DNA from: Apostichopus parvimensis
Lineage: Eukaryota > Echinodermata > Holothuroidea > Aspidochirotida > Stichopodidae
Reading direction: 5' to 3'
DNA length: 64,000 nt
NCBI GenBank assembly: GCA_000934455.1
Contig: KN888128.1
Coordinates: forward strand, 63,904 to 127,903
In this document: piece by piece, positions 35,801 through 50,800 of the stretch
Layout of the letters: every line of letters begins with the position of its first letter
Position numbering within the stretch: the stretch's first letter is position 1
Translations under genes and position numbers: made by a program
The notes under the pieces: generated by a model
The model's database searches: none
The model's input: the letters and a program-made list of their open reading frames with translations, nothing else
What the model was told of the DNA's origin: nothing

Positions 35801-38800
35801 CCATCTCTGCCCTCAATTAACCAATTCCTTCCCCTACATCCTACAATTCACCTTACCCCTGCCTGCCTCATCTACCCCCATCTCTGCCCTCCATTGACCA
35901 ATCCCTTCCCATACATCTTAACCAGACTAGGTTCTTCCTTCAAGATTCTGTTCCTCAAACTTACGTCGGTAGGGTGTGAGCTCATTGATCCTCGGCTGAC
36001 GTCGTTAAACATCTTCTGCACCTGAGGCAGCTCCACCAGAAACGTGGGCCTCACCGTGGTGGAGATGGACAGGAACAGATGGACGGCAGCTTGGACTACC
36101 TTGGCAGGAACTTCCTTCCCTAACAGAGGTTCAATGGCCTCTATGATGCTCCTCAACAGCGGCACAAACTTCTCCTGGTTGGTCGGCTGGCGCTGCGTCT
36201 CGCCGTAGAACTGAGCCAACCAGTGACTGTAGGCTTGGACAGCTGCTAAAGTGTGTGCATGTCTAAATTGAAGACACACAAAATAAATATATGATGATTA
36301 ATTGTGAAGTTGAAATGGTTAGCTAACGTCAATCTGAACGGCAAGCGTGCGTCATTAAAAAGCCAATATAAACAGACGACATCCATTGAAGGTACTTTTG
36401 GCAAATTTCTTCTGAGAACTGTACAATTATGAGAAGACAAAGACGACGCACACATCAATGTAACCGATCCAGATCATATTTCGAGTACTTTAAGCGTTCA
36501 TAAGAACAAACACTAGATTATTTCCGGGTTTGTACTTACACTTCAGCTAGATCTGGTTGCAGCACTGTAGGAACTGCCGTTTTGACTAAGAATAATTTAG
36601 AGCTACTTCCGTAAACCGCTGCTTGGCAAAATCTGTAAGATTATGGCGAAAAAAGTACATCAACAACAATTGATGTTTAATCATTGATGTCAAACAACAA
36701 TTAACATGAAAGGAAATTTTAACAACTTCCACTTATTAAATATTATATTAAAACATCAGTTTGGAGCAAGTTTAAATTTGATACAAAATTATTATTAAAT
36801 TATTATTATTATTTTGATTAAAGGAAACTGAAATATAACCCCAGCTAGTAAACATCATTAATTAAGTAGCACTTTTCTAATTAAACAATGTGAATGTACA
36901 TCATTTTAATATCACAGGGTGGTCAAGGGGCGTAAGAAACAGTGTGTAGGGGTTCAAAATGCAAGCAAAGCTCACATGACCTCATGACCTCTCGGCAGCC
37001 CTTCCTTCTCAAAACTCACTTCTCTACTAAAGACAGGCCATTTTCAAATCTGCTGGCAAATTTTTCGGAGATAAAGTGATCAGACAGTCTCCCCATGGCC
37101 TGCAGTAGCGTCGAGAGATCTCGGAGTGTGCAATGTAGTTTCCTGCATTCGTTCTCAGCCACGATGGTCAGTTTGCGACCTAGATGAGAAAACATCAAGA
37201 GTTTTGTGTGTTAGCTTCAAGGTCAATTTAATCCAGAGGAGGGTTCATGTTTCTTTTTTGGGGAGGGGGTTGGGGGGATGGAATGTAGCACCCTATCGTC
37301 AATTGCATTTTAGTTGTAACTTTGTCAAATTAAACAAAAAGTGAAGATGAATAATTGTGAGAAATCAATTAATCTATTCATTTCAACATTCTCCTAAATA
37401 CTAATTCATTTCAATATTAAGCCAATACACTGAGAGAAAGCTGGATTGAATGTAGCACTGTATGGTCACATGCATTTTAGTTGTAACTTTGTAACCTTAA
37501 ACAAAAAGTGAGGTTGAATCATAGTGAGAAATAAAAAAACACAAAAACAAAACAAACAAGCCAAATGAGCTGCAGTGTTATTGGATTTCATTGAAAATTG
37601 ACAAAAACCAAAGGCTGGTTTAACTTGAAAAAATGCAGTATGGAGATATAACCCCTCCCCCAGGGGTTAAAGCAGTCAGCCGTCCAGCCGTCTTTTGCAT
37701 GGCTTGCAACTATATATGAAGGTGTTCAAAGTTTTCTGCAGTTTTCAGTACAGAGTATGCAAATATACTAGAGGTACAGAAATGAGACAATGATGTAAAT
37801 ATTGTTTTCTTTTACTTTCCCTAATTTTACCAATCAAATCTTGTATTAAGTAACTAAAAGCTTGCAATTTACCCTACGATACCTAAAAAATGAAAAGTTT
37901 CTAGGAGTGTTGCCCCCTTAACCCCCACAAGGGCCCTAAGGTGAGCCCTTTGAAGGCTGCTGTGATGGGCGATCACAATGATGCCTTTGGCATCATGTTG
38001 CCCCAAAAAGGTAGGACACCCACCTTAAAAATTTGGACACCCACATCTACCATTTCTGCCTCAACCCCTGCCCTCCCCCACCCACTTCCTGCCTCCTCCC
38101 CCACACACCCTCACCCTTCTGACTGGGTATTCAAAGGATAACCTCAATTAAATAACATTGATTACAAGAATTAGCATGATTTCCGTACCTAACTTAAAAC
38201 CCTGTATTACTGGGAGGCATATGGGAGCGCATGTACAGTGTAACTGACATGTGTTGTAATTCAGGAATGAGCCAGTGAGAAACTTGATTTTAGCCAATAG
38301 ACCATTTTTAATGCACTGGCATATTCTAGTAAGTGGTTAAACTTGTGACATTCTAGGCCTGGTCACAAAAATTCAAAATAAGGAATCAGATTAACGTACC
38401 TTCCGAAGAATCGATAACAAACTGACCGAGACCCAAGTACACCTCTAGATTCTCCTGAAAGGCTGGATACTATGATATGAAAATACAAAGATAATTTATG
38501 CAAAGTATGGATTTAATTTTATTATTTTTTGGGCTGCAGATTGTTAACTCCATCAGTATCATCAGTTTATGTCCTGTTATAATGTATCGTTTACCTAATA
38601 CAGTTAAACCTTGATCGTCAGAACATGTCTGGACTGGACGTTCAGGTTTCTTATACTGTATCGTACTTTGCAATTGTAAAGTTTTACTGTTAAACGGCGA
38701 TGTATAAACAGTTATGAAATTAAATGTGCTGCAGCATTGATCCTTCTCTGTGTTAGGATAGTGTTTTGCTGTAACTGTATAAACACACTAAACATACTGC

Positions 38801-41800
38801 ATGTTTACAAAGTGCAGTATCACACAATTATGAATGGCAGACATCAGTCCAGATAATCCACGATCCAGATAATATAGGATCTGGATAGTCCAGGTTTTTT
38901 CACCGGACATCTATTTCCATCTTGTATGGACTTTCTGTACATGAACACACTAAACTTACTCCATGTTTACAGTGCAGCATTACACAATTATGAATGGTGT
39001 GATATCGTGTTTAGTCCAGGTTTTTACTGTACAACATTTTTCATATTTCATATTCTTGTGTAGTGTGTCTGTAGAGGAACTCACAATCTTGTATGCTATT
39101 TCTATTGCAATCTCCTTGTGTTCTGGCTCTGTCATGATCTTGTTGCATCGAGATTAATATTTCTTTTCGACAAATGCAGACCTTCTACAAGAGTGGACAT
39201 AAGACATAATGACAAGACAAAAGTAGAAATGGCCTATTTTTAAGAGCAGTTCTACCTTGATTGACATTAAATTTGAGAATCAGTAAATTCTATAAATTAT
39301 ATCAAGGCATATGAATGCTATCTTGAAGAGCACTAATTCAATTAGTTCTTTTTTTTTTTCGTGTGGTGCTGTGGGTAATTACTAGCATTAATTCCACATT
39401 ACCTATAGCATACATGTGGAATAGGACATACTGCACACTGAATCAGTGTTACTCACCAAAATACCAAATGCTTCTGTTGGTAGCAGTTCAGCTATTTTGG
39501 CGATGATCTCCAGACACTGTCTCAAGAAATGTTGCCATTCTGTCTCCTCCTAAAAGATAATAAAATTCAATGTAAATGAGCAGATCTCAAGATTGGATTT
39601 CATCTACCAACTATTCACAACGTCTGAATATGAAGATGGAAGGGGGTTTGGAGGGGGGTGGAGGGGAGGGAGGGGAGGGGAGGGAGGGGACAGTGTATTG
39701 CCAGTGTAAAATTGATTCAAGTGTAGAGTGTACTTTCTAGGAATACATCTTTTGTACCCTACTGTGGTTTGAAGGGTAGAAAATATTTTAACTGTTGGAC
39801 AGCATTTGGTGACGTAAAAACACATTTTAATTGTAGTAATCAATGAAGACTTGAAATGCCATCTGATATGTAAACATGTAGAAACAAATGCGATGCATTT
39901 TGATTTTGTTCTCGAAAATACCCTACCAAGAGGTTATATAACTTGTGGATTAAAGTATAGCCAGTGGATTAAGCTATAATCAATGGATTAAAGATAGCCA
40001 GTGCACTAAGATATAAACCAGTGGCTTAAGCTAAAGTCAGTGGAATAAGATAAACCAGAGGATTAAAATATAACCATGGATTAAAGTATAACCAGTAGAT
40101 TAAGCTAAAACCAGTGGATTAAAGATAGCCAGTGGACTAAGATATAAACCAATGGATTAAGCTAAAGTCAGTGGATTAAGATATAACCAGTGGATTATAA
40201 TATAACCAGTGAGTATAAATAAAACCAGCGGATTAAGATATGACCAGTGGATCAGATTATAGCTTGATAGCTGCAGGATTAAGACATAGTCAGTGGATTA
40301 AGACAACAGATCAAGATAAAGCTTGAAGATTAAGAATAACCTACTGGATTAAGAATAGCCACTAGGTTAAGATATAGTTAGTGGATAAGGATATACCTGA
40401 TCTATTAAGATATATCTGATGGATTTAGATACAAGCCAGCAAGAACCAACCAATGGTTTTTAAAGTACAGCCAACTGGATTAGAATATAAGAAAGCAAAC
40501 AGAGATTAAACTCACGTCGTCATCGAGAAGTTCATCATCTAATTCCTCCAGTTGTGTCTGGTTGAAACCAAACTGCATCTTCCTCAATAGCTCACTCATT
40601 ACTGAAACTAACGCATCTCGATACCTGTGGAAGGTGACGATGACGGTGATGATGAAATAATGTAACATTCTAATATATAGATTTGATTATTACTAATGAC
40701 GCCTTAAGATGTATACAAAATAGGTCAATGGAAAAATATTTTCACTATTTACCACAACAGTTTTTACTAGGTATGAGGTGGCAGGGATTACAATAAATAC
40801 AGGCCTGACAAAGGGCAAAGAGGTTGGTTGGTGTGGGTAAGGGGAAGGTGGCAGGGTAGAGGGTGGGGGAAGGGGGGCCCTCAATTCAGTCATTGTCTAT
40901 TGTGATTGATGTAGCATTAAGTTAACGGAAAGGACAAACAAATGTTTAATGAAAGGCTTAGAATATTACCTGTCAATTAGATGGTTGCCTTCTTGTAATC
41001 TGGACGCTTGGAACTTGTCTTGAAGGTAATCCAGAAATACCGACCAAATATCTAAACAATTGAAGAAACCTTCCTCCGATGGCTGAGTAAAAGAAAATTA
41101 ATAATCATAATAATTAACAATTGAAAATTTATGAAATCAAGACTGGTTTAATTGGTACTTGGAAGATAAATAAAGGCAAATGCTACTACAACCAGTAATA
41201 CTGCTCAAGTTAGAGTCTGAGCTCTTGTTTAGCATATGATCTCTACCAACCCCTCCACCACTCCTACTACCGCTATCACTCAAAATATTATAAGATGGAT
41301 GCTATAATCCTCAAGATGGCTACCCACTTGAAGATGTGCTTATAGAGTAGAGCTAAGGAATGAAACAGAACAGTGAGAACTGCCTTCAATTCCCTTTTTT
41401 ACCCTTACCCCCTCCCTCACCCCCTCCCATCCCCTCTCTCCCTTCATATCAAAAGGTCAAACCATATGTGTTGCAATGCTAACCACACTTACTTACTTGC
41501 AGAGCAGAGCAAAGAACTCAACCACAGGAAAATGAGTATTGCTATTAAATCTCTTATTAACTCACCACCCCTACCCCTACCCCTCCCTTTATCCAGCCCC
41601 CCCCCCCACCCTACACCCCTAACCCTAACCCTAACCCTAGCCCCCCCCCCCACCCTACACCTACAAAGGACAAAAGGTGCATACATGTTACAATCCTGAC
41701 TGATGACTCTTACCTGTTTGAAGGTGTATTTGTAGAGTAGAGCTAAGAACTCAACCACTGGAAAGTGAGCATTGCTTTCAAACCTCTTTAAGTGAACATC

Positions 41801-44800
41801 AACAAAGAGCCTCAGAAAATCGGTAAATTTCTCAACATAACTGTGAAAGAAATGAAAGTGAAGTTACACCTTGGTGAAAGAAAATCTTATTTCACTGTTA
41901 GCAATTTCCCATATCACCATTTCATAGATAAGCCATTAATGGCAACCCGTCCATTTCTGTTTGTGTTTTTTTTTTGCACAAATGGATGCATACCCATTTT
42001 GCACAAAATTGTGCTGTGTGGGTGCGTACAGTACAGTACAACACTCATATATATTTTGTACATTTTCACACGTATCGAATGATGTTGACAAGCTGATTGT
42101 CAGTAGCCTATACATGCTTTTCAACTGTGAGGTTAGGTAATCCGAATACTGTAATAAGGAGCCACGGCTTCATGTCGGGCATTTTGTGAAATAATGACTA
42201 TTTGTTTGATTTTCTTCCAAAGTTCTTGACTTCCATCTCTTTACTGGCAAAAAGTTTCAACTCTTTTGTGGTAGTTTTATTTTTGTGAACAAATTTAATT
42301 TCTTTCGTGCATCACAAACTAAGAGAGTTTTTAGCTACCTTATCAAACTAAACGTAACACAAAACGTTTACGCTAGTCCCAGAGAACTACTCTGTACAAT
42401 GTTCAGTTGAAATTATGGAATGGCTAACACCAGGATGAGTTACATTTAGATGTAACTTGTCTTCAAGGTTTAATCTTTTTTCCGCATCGAGCAGTAAAAT
42501 ACACTCTATTAAAAGATAAAATCGGATAGATCAATTCTCACCTTGAATCGAGCTCCGTCAGCTGATTTCCGACCGATTGCGAAGTCGTGTCCTTCGTGAG
42601 CTTCTGCAAGAGCTGGAACGTCTGCTGAAACATTTTTAACAGGAATTCCTCAAAATCCACGGGAACACAGTTTTTGCCCACTATTTCGTTGATGCAGTTC
42701 ATAGCGAGGACTCCTATGGAGGAACTACCGCTGGTACTGAAGCTACTGTTGGCCTTGGAGGGCGACGTGGCCTGGTGCACCGAATGAATATCGCAACCAA
42801 AGTTAGCAAGGTGAAAAATGACTGTCAATAGATTTGAGGAAATGTGGGCCGACAAGGGCATCCAACTGAAAAAATGAGTCAGACAATTCAAGCACAGAGA
42901 GGTTAACAGTTCGCTCTCGTGGTCCAGAGGCGGGAGCGGCTGAAGATTCTGTTTGTTACTCGGGGGAGTCTTGAACATGGTGCGTATCAGATGGCTCCCT
43001 GAGGATGGAAAATGAGAAGGGAGTGCTAAACGTGACGTCTCGGTAATCTTGAAGATAGCAGATAGTAGTCACAGACCGATAATTTCAGCCACTTTTATGA
43101 ACGGCTTACAAAATCTACTGGTTAAAATCTACTGGTTAAAATCTACTGGTTAACAATAAGTTCATAATGGCATTTTCGAGAATTGCAACACACATCAGTT
43201 TCTGTACAGGTGTATGACAGCAGCCCTATTATATTCGTTGATAATAGGCAGTAATGCAAAGCTTATGTTAGGTGTGGAAATCTTGCCGATTCTTTCACTC
43301 ACGACTGCTGAGCGACTTAACATGTGATAACGTCCTTAATGTCTACTGGCAGAAGGTACAAGTGCCTTTTTTCTACTGGCAAAGAGCAAATATCCACTGG
43401 CCTGTTTCATGTAGCAAATTGCAATGCAAAATGGGCAAAGATGTAGCCCGTAGCAGTTTTCTTACACAGAAACAGTATTTTCAGTACAAATGTCATAAGC
43501 AAAATTAATAAACTTACAAAACTGCTACACAAGATGTGAATTATTCTCTGATATGTTTAATATTTCTGGAAGATAACACAGTTTCGTCAATCTACATCAT
43601 AACAAACAGATACATCGTTAGCAAATTTATACTAAAGTTAGGAATCTCACAAAATATCAAATTTTGCAGAGACAGTCATACAAATTTGTGGGTAATGGAG
43701 AGTGAGACCAACCTGACTGTAATGGAGAAGATCCGTAAGCTACGTGAGAGGGGCTACCGTCATCATTATCCCCATGGGTAGGGGAGGGTGGGGGAGTGGA
43801 AGTCGTCACTAACTGCCGATGTTTGTCTAATATAGTTTCCAGAATATCTGGAAGATAGAAAAATGTAAGTATCATTTTTTAAGTCAAAACTACCGTATTT
43901 CAAAGAAAACAAACGTAGGGCAAAGTTTGTAATAATAATTATATCACAAAAAAGCTACAAATCACGGAGAGGAGTGTTACCTAACCATTTAACGTTTCTT
44001 CTCACAAGGGAATGACTTACCACATCAGTTATTTTCAGATTGTTTGGTATGCTACCCTGGGCTTCATTTCAATCGGCACATCACACACCAAATAGCAGAT
44101 CATAGCAAGTTTATATGTGCACTATCAGATGGAGTGGTGGTATCATGTGGCAATGAGACCCATAAGACCACTTCTTCACCTTTGGTATTTACCTAATTTA
44201 TGTCACTCCATCATGCCTTATCATTGTTACAAGATTTCTTTATACAGGATAAACAGCCCTCGCAACACCAAAAAGAGCCCCCGTCATCAGTAAAACAGCC
44301 CTCCTAAAAATTCTGCTTGTGCTGAAAAGAGCCCTCGTCACCAAAAATTTATTTTCAGCCCTGGCTACAGTAGCCAAACAAAACACAATAATAAAGATTA
44401 AGATATGTTTGTAAGTTTCTGTGAGAATAGAGTGATCATTTACGTGTGATAATGCCAAATATGCTAGGTATCTGTTCCTCCAAAAGTTTCCGGAGTTGCT
44501 CCTTTCTGTCAGCACTGAGGTCCTCTCGAGGTGATACCAGTTCCTCTGAGGTTGTCAACAACATTTGGAGTCCCATGCTGGTGGTACCCTGCTGCTGGAT
44601 CAGCTGTAACCAAAGAGCCCAGTGTCCATTAGAAATACACAACATAGAGACAAGGATTCGTTTGTTCTACGGTTTTATATCCAAACAATTTTTATCTCGA
44701 CATAAATATTCAGATAAAAATTGTATCTTTAACATTTTTTAGTCACTGTTACTGAACACTAGAGGGTTGTGTATGAGGTTTGCATTAGGTTTCAAATATT

Positions 44801-47800
44801 AATAGTATATTATTATTATTATTATTATTATTATTATCATTATTATTATATTGCTGATGCTAACAAATCACCAGCTTTTGCAACACTGAGGTGGAAATCC
44901 TGATCAAATCCTGATCAGGGATACAAAGTCACCCTTTCCGGTGCGAAAAGACCACTTGCCTCATTGGTTATATAATTAATTTATGTCATTAGTGCTAAAA
45001 ACAAGCAGATCAGGGATAACAGTGTCAACAAAGGTATTTTAGCTTCATTCCTTAATATTCACTCTGTATTTTTTGGTGATTACAAATCAATACCTTTCCT
45101 AATAAAGGTTGTGCTGGAAACCTCGATCAGGGATTAAATATCAACAAAGGTATATTTGCTTCATTTCTTATTATTCACTCTGTATATTTGGTGCTAACAA
45201 ATCACCACTTTTCCTAATGCTTTGATGGAAACCCTGACCAGGGATATATAAAAGATGAAAAAATAAATCAAGTAAACAGAGAGCACAAACCTGAATAATG
45301 TTGTTAAAGAAGTCAGGATAGAAGTGAGGCCAATCTAACTTCCCGATACAAACTAGGACTTTGATTAATTTATTCCTTATGGATAGTTGCATCGACTTGT
45401 GATTCGTTAGTAAATACTTGGTCAAGACATTTCGGATTTCTAGCTTTTCCGCTGGAGGGAGTCCAACCCACTGTCTGTTGATGAGGTTCTGGGAAAGAGC
45501 GTGAAAACAAAATCAAAATATTAAACAAATAATAAATATTATCAACAGAAGTGTACCTATGTCCTAGCAAACCAATGAAAGTGTTATTGATATATGTAGG
45601 GTGGTATTTAAAGTGGCATATCTGTTACCGGTACAAAATCCATGATTGTTTCACCTTGTAACTCATCATTCCACATATAAAAAAAAAGTAACAAATAAGA
45701 CAATGATGTTACAAACATTACCAGCAAATGCTCTAAAAATGTTTATACAACAATGCAAGTGATGATTTCAACAAACATATGACTAAGTTTGGTAGAGACA
45801 ATATTAAAGATCTGAAATCATGGTGACACATGCTTAACCTTCAAAGAAATTTTTATTGCCACCCAGAAATTCTCTTTCCTCGTTGAGACATTAAATTGTC
45901 TGAATTATCACACTTCTCAATGTCCGAAAAATAAGATAGTGATTCCAAACCACAAGGATAGAATGTTTCTAAATTTTTACCAAGTTTTAACATGTTAAAC
46001 TTTCAGGCCAGTACTGGTGGCATTTACAGTATATTTTTTTACTGAAAATGGGATCCAGTCCTTTCGGTCATATAATTTTTTGTCTTTATATCGCCCCAAG
46101 CCTTGCCATGAGATGAATTTGAGTTTCTGTGATAGAGTGCTTGAAATGTTGGCCCGTCCTGCCAGAAAATTCGAATCTAACACTGACTTACGTCTAGACG
46201 TGACGTCAGTGCGGCATATTGGTCAGAATCGATCAGTTCTCACTCTACGCTCACAGGAATGTGTACAGACTTCGCGTACAGCTGTGATTCAAAAAATTGC
46301 TCAGATAACAAATATCTGAACCACATATTATGTAGAAAACCGAGTTGGGGAATTCTGGAACGTTCTGGAACTCGTCAAAAGATTGCTAACTTGCAACTTC
46401 ATAGAGAAATTTCCATTTGAATCGCTATTTAACTTTCAGAAATATTAACTTTCCTCGCTACAGTGTAGCTTACTAACGATAGCGTCCCTGCAGCCCCCGA
46501 AACGAAGTGACGCGATGATGTCACAGTGCTCATAGTTCTCCACTGTTCAAAATATATTGAGATTAATTTGGCGCGAGGTTAAAAAAGTCACTTCTCCTGG
46601 ATCATAGGACAGAAAATCCCGAACTAGGACTTTGGTGATGAAAAAAATTATGGAGTGTCTTTCATATAACCAATAGACTGTCACTAAAAAAATGTCTTTA
46701 AAGGCCATTCAGCACATGTCCAAAGTCCAGTTCTGTTAAAAGGCAACAAGGTCACTCTAAGCACCACATAGGGGACCAAGTTGTGTGAATGTAAAACCTC
46801 ACACCACATATGTACACTTGGGCACCACTATAAAAGCTATACTATATCTTTGCTAAAAATCAACATAAGGAGCTTATGAAAAATCCATTGTCTAAAGTCT
46901 GCTGTCTTTTCATACATGACATTTAACATTCAGCCTGGGTTTGCAACTCTTTATTATTACAGATGAAAGCTTCCTAGCCAATTTTGCATCGAAGAATTAT
47001 GTCCATGCAGTAGTCGTTACTGTCTTAAACTGGTGCTTGCTACTTTAACACATCAACACTCAGCAAGCACTGGGTGTTAAAGTGTGTAACACTAACAAAA
47101 ACTTGAGTACTGTACATTGGGTGCGGTGTGTGTATGGGGGAGGAAGCACTAATATGCTGCTATGAAATTAATAAGAAAGAAAAAAGAAGCATAACCTATG
47201 TACCCCTTCTAAGATAAAACAGACCATAGTTAGAAAGGATCATACACCACAGTTGGCCAAAAAAAAGGCCAAAATTATGTATAAAACAAGATACTGTGCT
47301 CAGTACAACAGAGCATATATACCATCCAATTTAAAATTCACTGCTACTAAAATTTCTGGATTTTGTTTCCTTCTAACAATCTTTTTGCCTTGGCTTTACC
47401 GTCAAAGTCAGCAATTACAGTGATCAACAACAAATGTTTTACACTCAGTATGAGTGTTATCTCTGATTAAAATGGTTTTCTACTTTCAGCAGAAACTTTA
47501 ACCAGTAACATAACACCAATACAAGATGGCAGCTGTTCGGATATTTCTTTGTGAATTGCTACTCTGTTTTTGGTGTTTTACGTCAGAGAGAATCTGTATG
47601 GCCTTACCTCGAAGACACTGAGTGTATACATCAGCACATACTCATTCCTGGTATGACCCAAGAAATAGAAGCACTGGTGCCACGCTCCTTGTTGGGAGCT
47701 GAAGTTATTCAGCAGTTCCTCTGAAGAGAGTAAACAAATATCAAAAAGGAATGCCTGCATCAAGAAATGAGAATGAAGCCTGGCAAATCAAAACATTACT

Positions 47801-50800
47801 CAAACATGACCTAATCAGAAAGATATCCACTGCTAAGAACAGTAATAAGGAGAAGACTGTCACATTTATTATAAACTTTCATTTTAACCTTCAGTTGCTA
47901 CTTAAACAGCAGATTCAGCAAATGTACCACGTATTGACAGACACATAGTGGCTATTGATTATACTAAGGCATACCCAAGTAGTTTCATTCAAATGGTTTG
48001 AGAAATGAACTTGTCCATTCGATTCTGACAAATTTGTAAGTCAGGCGGTGTACTGTACTACATCCGCATAAATCCCATGCAAGTCCAAACAAACAATGAT
48101 TGAAACGAAACGATATTCACAACACGAAACTATTTTTTATTTGGAATTCAAAGTTGAAGAAACCCAAAACATTTTAAGACGTTAAATGAGCTGCATTTTC
48201 AAATGGATTACGGGAAAGGAAAGACAAGCTCCTGCAAATTGAGGATACTAAATTGTAAAGAGATTTTTTTTACATTTTGGAGGGCAGGTGGTGAAGGCGG
48301 TAAGAAACTGATTTGAATGTTCAACATCTGCTCATCAAGTCCATAAATCTCTAAACCATCGAGTTGAAAGTTTAACTACGGCCTGATATCAGTATTTAAG
48401 TGGTATTTATTCTTTATTCCTGTGTAACAGAGGAACAACAGGAGGCCAATGTAAGTTTGAATAAATAATACTAGATATACTGGAGAAAAAAAATATTGGT
48501 GGCATCTAAGCCAGATCTTCTTTGTTCTTTCAAAACATCTTATCCTGATTCAGATTCATAGAAATTTATTTCAGTCACATTTGCAATAAACAACATAATG
48601 ATACAAAGAACATGATCTTTTTAAAGAGAAAGAGATTGAGGAGTGCCCACAAGAAGCTTGGAGTAGCTGAATCGTGAACATGTGAACATGAACGTGAACA
48701 CCCCCCTTTGAAACTTGTAAGGTTTCTTACCAATATCTTTTTTCCTTTGATTACTAGTTGAAATTGCAAAAAACTCATTCATGAGCACTTCCAGAGCCCT
48801 CAGAGAAGCCTCCTCTGATGACGACGCCTAAATGAAAAGAAAAAAAAATGAAGAAGAAAAATTATGAAATGTTCAGAGTCATTGCTGCAAAAAAACACAA
48901 TGGATTGTTCGTTGGATGACCAGTGACATTTAATTGAAAAAAGCCACAACCTACATGTATGTGCTTAACCATCTCTGTTAAGGCATTATTAAACATTGGG
49001 TGTTTCGGAGTAAATTCTAATTTCCAAGCACTGACTGGTGCACATTGCACATTATTTAGGTCTCTCAAGGACAACAATGTGCATCTCATACATGCAACAA
49101 AGATACATATAGAAGCTGTTTGCAATAGCAAAGAATAATGGTCTACAATTTGATGAAACTATGTTCAAAAACAATTAGTTGGCATTCATATACTGAATCA
49201 ATTTTGTTTTTGTTTTCTTCATTAAAAACCATTAATTTTGTCTAAATTCAATCGTTCTGTACATCTGCACTTTACGATGGATTCATTAATTATTTCAAAG
49301 GTTTTTGTAAAAGTACCGTGCATGGGAGGTGGGGGGAGGGCATGGGGGGAGGGGATCCATAGTTGAATGATGTACAGTCAGACGTTCATGCAAAAGATTA
49401 TCACATACACACCATTTTACCCTACTGTATTTCGAAAACTGCAATCAGCTTGAGCATAGAACTTTGCCTAAAATGGTTAACAGAAAAGAACCTTTTCATT
49501 ACAAAGTTGATGCTTGAAAATTAACACTATGATGTTTTTGGAAGCAATATACATGTACATATCTGCCTACGATTTTCCTTTTTTATTATTTGTTGCCATG
49601 GTGGATTAAACATTTTAATTCTGCGGTGGATTTTCCATATAAATACGGTATCTCAATACTATTTCGTCCCCTCCAGGACGCTGATCAACAGCTTGGAGAC
49701 AAAATCAATGTATTCCCTTCATATAGGCTTTAGTATTGTCCTGAGTTACCTGTTTTTCTTTAGAATGTTCCTGATATGTGTTTCTACAATTTTCTTTGAT
49801 CTCTTAAACCGTAAAAAGGTCAGATAATTCGTTGACCACTACTCTAATGGTATCAATACCTCAATCATATATACTGTAAGTCTGTATAGAGAAAGGCCCA
49901 AAGTCAAAAATTGTGCAAATTTGTTGTATTTTTTCTACATCAACAGTAGTCTAGTATCCTGCTGTTAAAAGTTGCAGTTTTCAAAGTCTGTTGTAGAACT
50001 GATTCTGGAATCTATCTTTGCCGTCGATGAACAATCAGCTGTTTAACCCCCACAAAGAGTGGGTAGGCCTAACCGATGCTTTTGTGTAGTTGTCAGTGAT
50101 TTATTGAAAGCTGAAGGTTTGATGTGTTAGGACACTTTCCACAGCTTTGTGAAATTTTTCCATGTTTTGAAAGCTGACATCTAGACCAAACTCGATATGG
50201 CCGCACTATAATTTTGCTGAATTAAATTTATGGTAGGTGGGTGTGTCTGAAATGTGACATTTCCACATTTTATACTTTCCTACTCCAAATGCAATGTAAT
50301 GCAATGCTACCAAGATCTAAGCAAGACTAGGCCTTTACAACAAACGTTAAAAAGCACTATGGGCGTGTGGTGGCCCTGTACTGCTGCGTTTCATTACAAA
50401 CTGCCGTCCATGATGTAGACTAGCCTAAAATATGTCTTTACTTTGTGTCACAAAACAAAACGAATGCAAAAACTACACTCATGGCATTTTACAATATTCG
50501 TTAGGGAAATGAAACCCCGCCTACCATTCTTGTCGATTAACACAGAACGGCTCCGTCGAGGAGAAGAAAACGTTGAGATGACAAATTCTTCAGTAAGGGT
50601 TTTCATATGCTGGATTCACCGTAAATAAGTTAGCTTCTTGCTGAGCCTTTATTACTCTAGTCTAAGATTAAAATCCCCTCTACCTGGATTCAGCATTGAT
50701 AACGTTGGCCTTATGTAGCAGAACCAGTCTAAACCTGATATATTATATTTCCGTACGTATTCTCATCACGACGGACGTGCGCATGTGATCCACACAGAAC

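Noticed and set aside
35507-36025. Long plus-strand open frame (172 codons)
   Set aside because: It runs through the 78-bp minisatellite and antisense to XPO6 exon 15; its proline-rich repeats come from the pyrimidine array.
41617-41640. Interstitial telomere sequence as evidence of a chromosome end or fusion
   Set aside because: Only three CCCTAA units inside a C-rich tract; local slippage explains it.
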